Source of the DNA: an uncultured Lachnospiraceae bacterium
Lineage (GTDB): Bacteria; Bacillota; Clostridia; Lachnospirales; Lachnospiraceae
Direction: 5' to 3'
DNA: 5,703 nt
Assembly: GCA_934418055.1 (NCBI GenBank)
Contig: CAKRWX010000167.1
Coordinates: 1-5,703 of the forward strand
The notes under the pieces were generated by a model. That model was not told the origin of the DNA. It was given only the letters and a program-made list of their open reading frames with translations, and searched no databases. A program made the translations under genes and the position numbers. How positions within the stretch are numbered: position 1 is the stretch's first letter; every line of letters begins with the position of its first letter. Positions 1 to 5,703 of this stretch are shown piece after piece.

Positions 1-4
1 TAGC

Positions 5-44
5 AAAAATGGAGAATGTTTCACGTGAAACATTCTCCATTTTT
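5..44. terminator. Bidirectional intrinsic terminator with embedded parS
   Basis: This is a perfect 40-bp palindrome centred between bases 24 and 25. It is followed by a T-run on the plus strand (40-45) and has an A-run on its left (5-9) that gives a U-tract on the minus strand. It starts 24 bases beyond the stop codon of the minus-strand hydrolase gene, so it is well placed to end that transcript, and it could equally end a gene entering from the left of the window. The middle 16 bp are an exact parS site. The terminator role is inferred from structure and position. The stem is unusual in having no unpaired loop in the DNA; the RNA would have to open the central CACGUG. Confidence 0.75.
17..32. 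promoter_or_regulatory. parS: parS site 1 (ParB-binding palindrome)
   Basis: An exact TGTTTCACGTGAAACA, matching the Firmicutes parS consensus bound by Spo0J/ParB. It is the core of the 40-bp palindrome described for the terminator. ParB dimers load here and spread along flanking DNA, which supports origin segregation and SMC loading. The other three sites in this window have the same 16 bases. Confidence 0.93.
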
Positions 45-68
45 TGATCATCTGGCTGGGATTATGGA

Positions 69-1022
69 TTAGAAGCCGAAGTACATCTGGATTGTGTGAA
101 GAAGCTGGGCTGGTTTCTCTAACTGAGGGAGAAACTTGGTCTTGGGGATCAGGGTGTATTCGATGGCGGGGTTATGGAGGGCGTATTCTTTTAGAATATC
201 GGACTCCTGGTCGAAATCTTCTCCGCCTACTAAGTAAATGCTGTTATCAATGCGCTTTAGTGCGTTGGTGATGTTGCAGTTGGTGTAGGCGCAGTGGACG
301 CTGGCATAGATGGATTTTGGGGAAGCGCCTAGGTGGGCGGCTTCGTGATAGGCGGTTAAGTCGGCGTCTTTGACTGCGTACGGATTACTGAAATAGTCAC
401 GGCGGAACCGCTCCAGCAGGAAATGACGGCTGAAGGCAATGTTATGGATTAAGGTGCCGATTACTGGGAAATCCAGGAAAGATTTGTAAATCTTCGCGTA
501 TTTTCCAGGAAGGTGACTGCAGGAAGAGATACTCTGTGGATTGACCAGCAGCAGGCGGTCAAACAATTCCGGGTTGTGGTCGCAGGCCATGATTACGAAA
601 GTGCCAGAGTTGCCTGCGGCAATCACGTCTGTCCGGTGACCAATCTCGGATTTGATAAAGTCAGAAATCAGCTGGACGAACAGATAGTTGGTGTAAGTAA
701 GATCTGGCTTCTCGGAACGTCCGCAGCCTAACAGGTCAATGGTGTAAACGGTAAAATGAGCAGACAGTGCAGAAACCAGGTGGGTCCACTGGTAACCGCT
801 GGATGCTGGAGAAATATCATGGATCAGAAGCAGCGGATGACCGCTTCCACATTTAGTATAATGAATGTCGCCCAGTCTCCAGTGATAGCAAAGAGACTCT
901 GGTTCATCCAGTGCGTGTCTTGCTGTGGCGGACACTTTAAGGCATTGATTGATCAGGGCGATGGATGCAATCGCACTGGCGGATAAGAGGGTGGTAGTGA
1001 TTAGTTTATTTTTGGTTGTCAT
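69..1022 (-). CDS. Membrane-anchored alpha/beta-hydrolase-fold protein, possibly inactive
   Basis: A 317-residue protein with a hydrophobic N-terminal segment (about residues 7-27) that is probably a signal anchor. There is no lipobox, so an exported hydrolase-like domain is expected. Fold motifs follow in order: LLLIHD at 65-69 (oxyanion region, where HG is usual), DLLGCGRS at 96-103, the nucleophile elbow GNSGT at 137-141 with Ser139 (usually GxSxG, here the last Gly is Thr), GGEDFD at 266-271 near the acid position, and IPKTKFLPQLEKP at 292-304. The last motif aligns without gaps to the family's IPxxGHxPxxEKP, which puts Phe297 at the catalytic histidine and Lys296 at the preceding Gly. 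Substrate is unknown, and the enzyme may be inactive or use another histidine (His283 or His310 are in the C-terminal part). The start is supported by AGGAGG (minus strand, 1028-1033) five bases upstream. It is transcribed away from parAB, and the palindrome at 5-44 probably terminates it. Confidence 0.85.
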   Translation of the reverse strand: MTTKNKLITTTLLSASAIASIALINQCLKVSATARHALDEPESLCYHWRLGDIHYTKCGSGHPLLLIHDISPASSGYQWTHLVSALSAHFTVYTIDLLGCGRSEKPDLTYTNYLFVQLISDFIKSEIGHRTDVIAAGNSGTFVIMACDHNPELFDRLLLVNPQSISSCSHLPGKYAKIYKSFLDFPVIGTLIHNIAFSRHFLLERFRRDYFSNPYAVKDADLTAYHEAAHLGASPKSIYASVHCAYTNCNITNALKRIDNSIYLVGGEDFDQESDILKEYALHNPAIEYTLIPKTKFLPQLEKPAQLLHTIQMYFGF

Positions 1023-1027
1023 AAAAT

Positions 1028-1033
1028 CCTCCT
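1028..1033 (-). promoter_or_regulatory. Ribosome binding site of the hydrolase-like gene
   Basis: The minus strand reads AGGAGG five bases before the ATG at 1022-1020, a consensus Shine-Dalgarno sequence that fixes this start. No equally convincing promoter is seen further upstream. A TATAAA on the minus strand at 1076-1081 is a possible -10, but no good -35 is at the right distance. Confidence 0.85.
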
Positions 1034-1197
1034 ATATAATAGAAAGCATAGGAACTGTTCCCGTCCCGCAAAAATTTTATACGTTTGCGAGAAAAGAGCA
1101 ATTGATATGCGAAAGCTATACAAGATTTGTTTGATATTCCCATTATAATACATCGGTATCCTCAAGGCAACGAAAAGCCAATTAAATAATTCTTAAA

Positions 1198-1213
1198 TGT
1201 TTCACGTGAAACA
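1198..1213. promoter_or_regulatory. parS: parS site 2, upstream of the parAB promoter
   Basis: An exact copy of TGTTTCACGTGAAACA, with no symmetry beyond the 16 bp. It lies about 48 bases upstream of the putative parA extended -10 element, so ParB bound here could affect parAB transcription as well as segregation. The regulatory role is inferred from position only. Confidence 0.93.
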
Positions 1214-1260
1214 AAAATTAAGTGTTTTTATAAAAGACCATAGGAAAAGAGAAAAAAATG

Positions 1261-1269
1261 TGCTATACT
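1261..1269 (+). promoter_or_regulatory. Putative parAB promoter (extended -10)
   Basis: TGCTATACT is an extended -10 element (TGn followed by TATACT, one mismatch to TATAAT). The hexamer 17 bp upstream (TAGGAA, 1241-1246) is a poor -35, which is common where an extended -10 is present. Transcription would start near 1276 and leave a leader of about 90 bases before parA. It is the best candidate in the region but has not been mapped. Confidence 0.5.
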
Positions 1270-1365
1270 AAATTCTGAATGTTTATGGAAATGAAAAACG
1301 TATGAGAAAACGCTGATTTGCGTAAGAAACAATTCGTGAACATAGATATATAGAAAGGACTAGTT

Positions 1366-2136
1366 ATGGGAAGAATAATAGCGATTGCAAATCAGAAGGG
1401 CGGAGTAGGAAAGACAACTACCGCCATTAATTTGTCTGCATGTCTGGCAGAAGCAGGACAGAAAGTCCTTTTGGTGGATTTTGATCCGCAGGGAAATGCC
1501 ACCAGCGGAGTGGGACTGGACAAAAATGATCCAGGCGATACGGTTTATGAACTGATGGTTGGCGAGTGTCAGATGGAGGATTGTCTTGCCAAAGATGTCC
1601 AGGAAAATCTGGATCTGCTTCCATCAAACGTGGATCTGGCTGGAGCAGAGATTGAATTATTGGATTTTGAAAATAAGGAATCTTTATTAAAAGAGCATTT
1701 AGCAGAAATCGAAGACAATTATGATTATATTTTGATTGATTGTCCGCCTTCTTTGAATTTATTGACCATCAATGCGCTGACAGCAGCTCACACGGTGCTG
1801 ATTCCGATTCAGTGTGAGTATTATGCATTGGAAGGTTTGAACCAGGTGTTAAAGACTGTCAGTCTGGTAAAGAAAAAATTGAATCCGCAGTTGGAGACAG
1901 AAGGGGTGGTATTTACCATGTATGATGCCAGAACCAATCTGTCTTTGCAGGTTGTAGAGAGCGTAAAGAGCAACCTAAATCAGAATATTTACAAGACGAT
2001 CATTCCGAGAAATGTCCGTCTGGCAGAGGCACCAAGCCATGGAATGCCGATCAATCTGTACGATTCCAGATCGACTGGTGCAGAGAGCTACCGTCTGTTG
2101 GCAGCGGAAGTAATGAGCAGGGGAGAAGAGATCTAA
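1366..2136 (+). CDS. parA: Chromosome-partitioning ATPase ParA (Soj)
   Basis: A 256-residue ParA/MinD-superfamily ATPase. The deviant Walker A motif KGGVGKTT is at residues 11-18 (signature Lys11 and Lys16), Walker A' [10 protein letters not shown] at 34-43 (Asp38, Asp40), Walker B YILIDCPP at 121-128 (Asp125), and the conserved [12 protein letters not shown] segment at 215-226. It has no N-terminal DNA-binding extension, as in chromosomal Soj-type proteins, and its length is normal for them. ATP-bound dimers bind DNA non-specifically, and ParB stimulates ATP hydrolysis to drive origin positioning; in Bacillus Soj also acts on DnaA. The start is supported by AGAAAGGA at 1352-1359, six bases before ATG. 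The stop codon shares one base with the parB start (TAATG), so the two are translationally coupled. Confidence 0.97.
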   Translation: MGRIIAIANQKGGVGKTTTAINLSACLAEAGQKVLLVDFDPQGNATSGVGLDKNDPGDTVYELMVGECQMEDCLAKDVQENLDLLPSNVDLAGAEIELLDFENKESLLKEHLAEIEDNYDYILIDCPPSLNLLTINALTAAHTVLIPIQCEYYALEGLNQVLKTVSLVKKKLNPQLETEGVVFTMYDARTNLSLQVVESVKSNLNQNIYKTIIPRNVRLAEAPSHGMPINLYDSRSTGAESYRLLAAEVMSRGEEI

Positions 2137-3233
2137 TGGCAAGGAAAACAGGATTAGGAAGAGGATTGGGTGCGATTTTTGGCACTGATGTGGTTGAAAG
2201 CGTAGAGGAGAATGTTTCACGTGAAACATCCAGAAAACGAACCGTACATACAGAAGATCCATCTGGAAATAAAACAGCAGGAACTGGAAAATCCGCGCAG
2301 GCTGTAAAAAATGGCCCGACAGAGTCAAAGACGGGTAAAGGAAGCAAAGCTGGAAATAAAAATGCGATAGCAAGCCAGAAACAAGTGGAAGCCAGCAAAG
2401 CAGAGAAAAACAATTCTGTAGAAAAAGAAGAAACTGGCAAAGAATTCATGATGAAGCTTTCCATGATCGAGCCAAACGAGGAGCAGCCACGTAAAGATTT
2501 TAATGAGGAACTGATCGGAGAACTGGCAGATTCCATTAAGAAATACGGAGTGCTGCAGCCGCTTCTGGTGCAGAAAAAGGGCGAACATTACGAGATTATC
2601 GCTGGCGAGCGCCGTTGGCGGGCTGCAAAAGTGGCTGGTTTAAAGGAAATTCCAGTGGTAATCCGGGAATACAGCAAGCAGCAGGCTATGGAGATCGCCC
2701 TGATTGAGAATGTACAGCGAGCGGACCTGAATCCAATTGAGGAAGCCATCGCGTATCAGCAGTTGATGGATGAGTTTGATCTGACTCAGGAAGAGATCGC
2801 AGAGCGGGTGTCCAAGAATCGTGTGACCGTGACTAACAGCATTCGTCTGCTGAAGTTAGACCGCCGTGTTCAGGAAATGTTAATCCAGGGACAGCTGACC
2901 AGCGGCCATGCAAGAGCGCTTCTTGCACTGGAAGATGGGGAACAGCAGTACCAGGTGGCATTGAAAATTGTTGGCGAACATTTAAGTGTCCGTGAGGTAG
3001 AAAAGCTGGTAAAAGCGCTGACAAAGCCGAAAAAACCAGAAAAAGAGAAAGAAGAAGAACGTGATTTAAGCTTCATTTTCCATGATCTGGAAGAGCGTAT
3101 GAAGCAGGTAATGGGAACGAAAGTTGTCATCAATAAGCGGGATAAGAATAAAGGAAAAGTAGAAATCGAGTACTATTCTGAGGCGGAACTGGAGAGAATT
3201 GTAGAGTTGATCGAATCCATTCGTCAGCAGTAA
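2136..3233 (+). CDS. parB: Chromosome-partitioning protein ParB (Spo0J)
   Basis: A 365-residue ParB that binds parS, acts as a CTP-dependent sliding clamp and is expected to recruit SMC and stimulate ParA. The N-terminal GLGRGLGAIF motif (residues 6-15), the usual ParA-contacting region, is followed by a polar Lys/Ser/Thr/Gly/Glu-rich linker (about 17-104). Next come the ParB N-terminal domain from about 106 with AGERRWRAAK at 156-165 (GERR is the CTP-binding box), ENVQR at 191-195, the helix-turn-helix over about 217-240 that reads parS, and a C-terminal dimerisation region (about 310-365). It is about 80 residues longer than Bacillus Spo0J, nearly all of it in the linker. The start overlaps the parA stop by one base, with AGGGGAG at 2119-2125 upstream. 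A parS site lies inside the frame and encodes part of N26-T31. Confidence 0.97.
   Translation: MARKTGLGRGLGAIFGTDVVESVEENVSRETSRKRTVHTEDPSGNKTAGTGKSAQAVKNGPTESKTGKGSKAGNKNAIASQKQVEASKAEKNNSVEKEETGKEFMMKLSMIEPNEEQPRKDFNEELIGELADSIKKYGVLQPLLVQKKGEHYEIIAGERRWRAAKVAGLKEIPVVIREYSKQQAMEIALIENVQRADLNPIEEAIAYQQLMDEFDLTQEEIAERVSKNRVTVTNSIRLLKLDRRVQEMLIQGQLTSGHARALLALEDGEQQYQVALKIVGEHLSVREVEKLVKALTKPKKPEKEKEEERDLSFIFHDLEERMKQVMGTKVVINKRDKNKGKVEIEYYSEAELERIVELIESIRQQ
2213..2228. promoter_or_regulatory. parS: parS site 3, inside the parB reading frame
   Basis: An exact TGTTTCACGTGAAACA that falls within codons 26-31 of parB and reads through as Asn-Val-Ser-Arg-Glu-Thr. It lies in the disordered linker, where the amino acid sequence is likely free to accept it. 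A parS site within spo0J is also known in Bacillus subtilis, so this placement is an established arrangement in Firmicutes. Confidence 0.95.
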
Positions 3234-3315
3234 TGCTCCTGGTTGTGAAGGCAGCAAACAATTAGAAAACTTATGAATGTCTGCGGGGGAAAGACAACAT
3301 AAATGAGGAGACAAA

Positions 3316-3819
3316 ATGGGAAATAGTATGTTAAATAACTGGCCGATCGATCCGGCCGTCGTTATAATCGCATTAGGAGTCATTACCTTGCTCCTGCTGA
3401 TCATGACGGTGATCTGTATTATGCAGACCAGCCGTTTATACCGCAGATATGATTATTTTATGCGGGGAAAAGACGCGGAATCCATGGAAGAAATTATTCT
3501 GAATCTGCTGGATGAAGTGAAAGAATTAAAGTCCCAGGATCGCGCAAACAAAGATATGATGCGGACTTTGTCGAAAAATGTAAAAGAATCTTATCAGAAA
3601 TTTGGTATGGTGAGATACAATGCATTTAAAGGCATGGGCGGTAATCTGAGTTTTGCATACGCAATGCTGGATCAGAATAATTCAGGCTATATTCTGAATG
3701 CGGTTCACAGCAGAGAGGGCTGTTACCTCTATATTAAGAAAGTGGAAAAAGGCGAGACCGATACGCTTCTGGGAAATGAAGAAGAGGCGGCATTGAAAGA
3801 GGCACTGGGATATTGTTAA
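3316..3819 (+). CDS. DUF4446 family membrane protein
   Basis: A 167-residue protein matching the DUF4446 family by overall design and by its place directly after parB, the usual spot in clostridia. The first 13 residues are followed by one strong transmembrane helix (about 14-36). A charged, coiled-coil-like stretch (about 55-95) comes next, then the conserved core KFGMVRYNAFKGMGGNLSFA (95-114), and a soluble beta-rich tail with SGYILNAVHSREGCYLYIKKVEKG (123-146). The molecular function is not known. The conserved linkage suggests a role near chromosome segregation or the membrane, but that is inference. The start is supported by GAGGAG at 3305-3310, five bases before ATG. It lies 82 bases after parB with no terminator or convincing promoter between, so it is probably the last gene of the parAB operon. 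Confidence 0.88.
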   Translation: MGNSMLNNWPIDPAVVIIALGVITLLLLIMTVICIMQTSRLYRRYDYFMRGKDAESMEEIILNLLDEVKELKSQDRANKDMMRTLSKNVKESYQKFGMVRYNAFKGMGGNLSFAYAMLDQNNSGYILNAVHSREGCYLYIKKVEKGETDTLLGNEEEAALKEALGYC

Positions 3820-3837
3820 ATATCCTGGTGCTTTTTT
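3802..3837 (+). terminator. Intrinsic terminator overlapping the DUF4446 stop codon
   Basis: A 13-bp stem (3802-3814 with 3819-3831, including two G-T wobbles) closes a four-base loop (3815-3818) and is followed directly by six T (3832-3837). The TAA stop codon (3817-3819) starts in the loop, so the last five codons of the DUF4446 gene form the left arm. It should end the parA-parB-DUF4446 transcript. Its T-tract is also part of the left arm of the next hairpin (3830-3882). Confidence 0.88.
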
Positions 3838-3882
3838 GTATAATAGGAAATTCCGTCGGAATCTCCTATTATACAAAAAAGC
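3830..3882. repeat. 53-nt near-perfect inverted repeat
   Basis: Two 19-base arms (3830-3848 and 3864-3882) are exact reverse complements of each other. Inside them, after one A/C mismatch, a further 5-bp stem (3850-3854 with 3858-3862) closes the triloop GTC. The arms start with GCTTTTTT and end with AAAAAAGC, so there is no T-tract after the stem and it is not a standard terminator in either direction. The first bases overlap the DUF4446 terminator. It joins directly to the GC-rich hairpin cluster, and together they may be one mobile or dispersed element. Confidence 0.8.
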
Positions 3883-3967
3883 GCTCCGCGGGATCGCACT
3901 GCGGCGAAGTGGAAGTATGTCGCTAAAGCGACCCGCCGCAGGCGGAGAATCCTGCAAGCAGGATTCT
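3883..3967. repeat. GC-rich nested-hairpin element, likely dispersed repeat
   Basis: A compact non-coding block that is much richer in GC than the AT-rich DNA after it. Complementary pairs nest: 3884-3889 (CTCCGC) with 3942-3947, 3899-3906 (CTGCGGCG) with 3934-3941, and a local hairpin GTCGCT-AA-AGCGAC at 3919-3932. A competing local hairpin CCGCC-GCA-GGCGG sits at 3933-3945. A final 10-bp stem AGAATCCTGC-AA-GCAGGATTCT covers 3946-3967. Such packed palindromes are typical of REP-type or miniature repeats, but copy number cannot be seen here. A structured RNA is an alternative. The reading frames that cross it on both strands exist only because of the palindromes. Confidence 0.6.
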
Positions 3968-4220
3968 ATTTTCACGTTCTACTGGAATCACTTGTTATAC
4001 ACCGATCGTAGTGGAACATAGACGTACTGCGAAAATTATGAATTTTTACAAGTAAACAGCAAAAATTCAGGACATACTCTTATTTTTATTAAGGGAAAAT
4101 GAAAATAATAAAATAATAATTCAAGAGATGCTTTATAAAAATAAGTATAAGATTAAGAATCTTACGAATTTTAAGTAAATGGCAGATTTTACCTAAGAAA
4201 ACAAAGAAATCCGCAGAATT
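3968..4220. other. AT-rich non-coding leader before gdhA
   Basis: About 250 AT-rich bases with no credible gene. Visible structure is slight: an imperfect inverted repeat GTTCTACT/AGTGGAAC (3976-3983 and 4010-4017) and a 7-bp AT-rich hairpin (4148-4154 with 4158-4164, loop AAG). Neither has a T-tract. No riboswitch or tRNA was recognised. The block separates the repeat-like element from the gdhA promoter and may hold upstream regulatory sites. Confidence 0.5.
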
Positions 4221-4225
4221 ATTTG

Positions 4226-4254
4226 TTGACGTTAACACGTTAACTTGCTATAAT
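4226..4254 (+). promoter_or_regulatory. Strong sigma-A-type promoter of gdhA
   Basis: TTGACG (4226-4231, one mismatch to the -35 consensus) and TATAAT (4249-4254, exact -10) are separated by 17 bp, with TGC just before the -10 (4246-4248) as an extended element. The start site would be near 4261, leaving a leader of about 60 bases. Such a strong promoter fits high expression of glutamate dehydrogenase in clostridia. The spacer is occupied by a symmetric operator-like sequence. Confidence 0.88.
4229..4244. promoter_or_regulatory. Candidate operator: tandem ACGTTAAC in promoter spacer
   Basis: ACGTTAAC occurs twice in direct tandem (4229-4236 and 4237-4244). Because GTTAAC is itself a palindrome, the same bases also form an inverted repeat, GTTAAC-AC-GTTAAC (4231-4244). 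The pair fills most of the -35/-10 spacer, so a dimeric protein bound here would block RNA polymerase. The regulator is unknown; no gene for one is in the window. Confidence 0.5.
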
Positions 4255-4285
4255 TAAGAGCGAAATTAACAATCCAAAGTTTTGA

Positions 4286-5656
<1,371 letters not shown>

Positions 5657-5658
5657 GA

Positions 5659-5674
5659 TGTTTCACGTGAAACA
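5659..5674. promoter_or_regulatory. parS: parS site 4, directly after gdhA
   Basis: An exact TGTTTCACGTGAAACA that starts two bases after the gdhA stop codon; symmetry extends one more base pair on each side. It is about 3.4 kb from the parB-internal site. No T-tract follows, so unlike site 1 it does not look like a terminator. Confidence 0.93.
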
Positions 5675-5703
5675 TTAGAAAAGGACATAACTGTTTAGTA
5701 GGT

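Larger units (their letters stand above)
1034..1365. other. Divergent intergenic region between hydrolase-like gene and parA
   Basis: About 340 bases without a gene lie between two divergently read genes. It holds parS site 2 (1198-1213), an extended -10 promoter for parA (1261-1269), a leader of about 90 bases and the parA ribosome binding site. A weak minus-strand -10 candidate (1076-1081) may serve the hydrolase-like gene. No tRNA, riboswitch or small open reading frame with a ribosome binding site was recognised. The plus-strand reading frame over 949-1134 is antisense to the hydrolase start and has no ribosome binding site. Confidence 0.7.

Noticed and set aside
44..271. Short plus-strand frames opposite the hydrolase-like gene (44-271, 513-731, 756-986)
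   Set aside because: Antisense shadows without ribosome binding sites or recognisable domains.
1975..2373. Minus-strand frame encoding an [10 protein letters not shown] peptide, resembling the start of RsmG
   Set aside because: The peptide comes from reading the parS site backwards inside parB; the frame is antisense to parA and parB and shows no RsmG domain.
3278..3296. Small hairpin TGTCT/AGACA between parB and the DUF4446 gene
   Set aside because: Only five base pairs with a nine-base loop and no T-tract; not a convincing terminator or riboswitch.
3836..4021. Small plus-strand reading frame (61 codons) across the palindromic element, with a similar minus-strand frame at 3682-3975
   Set aside because: Both contain near-identical short peptides only because the DNA there is an inverted repeat; neither has a ribosome binding site, and the minus frame is antisense to the DUF4446 gene.

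Overview
The window looks like origin-proximal chromosome of a low-to-moderate GC Gram-positive anaerobe, most likely a Lachnospiraceae-type Clostridia. The basis is the parA-parB-DUF4446 gene order, strong AGGAGG-type ribosome binding sites, Firmicutes-type parS sites (TGTTTCACGTGAAACA), and a glutamate dehydrogenase close to those of gut clostridia. Genus cannot be fixed from the sequence alone.

Layout: (1) 5-44 is a perfect 40-bp palindrome with U-tracts on both strands and a parS site at its centre. (2) 69-1022 on the minus strand is a membrane-anchored alpha/beta-hydrolase-fold protein whose usual catalytic histidine appears to be missing. (3) 1023-1365 is a divergent intergenic region with a second parS site and the likely parA promoter. 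(4) 1366-3819 on the plus strand is a compact operon of parA (soj), parB (spo0J, with a third parS inside its reading frame) and a DUF4446 membrane protein. It ends in an intrinsic terminator that overlaps the last stop codon. (5) 3830-3967 is a non-coding, highly structured element: a 53-nt hairpin whose left arm reuses the terminator's T-tract, then a GC-rich nested hairpin cluster that looks like a dispersed repeat. (6) 3968-4321 is an AT-rich leader with a near-consensus promoter whose spacer carries a symmetric operator-like sequence. (7) 4322-5656 is an NADP-type glutamate dehydrogenase gene, with a fourth parS site two bases after its stop codon.

Functionally, ParA, ParB and the four identical parS sites form a chromosome origin segregation/organisation locus: ParB loads at parS, slides as a CTP-dependent clamp, recruits SMC and stimulates ParA ATPase. 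The hydrolase-like gene and gdhA are not known parts of that pathway, but both lie inside the parS cluster and would be covered by spreading ParB. The most notable points are the clustering of four perfect parS sites in 5.7 kb, the fusion of one site with a bidirectional terminator, the degenerate hydrolase active site, the interlocked terminator/hairpin/repeat element after DUF4446, and the operator-like palindrome in the gdhA promoter.
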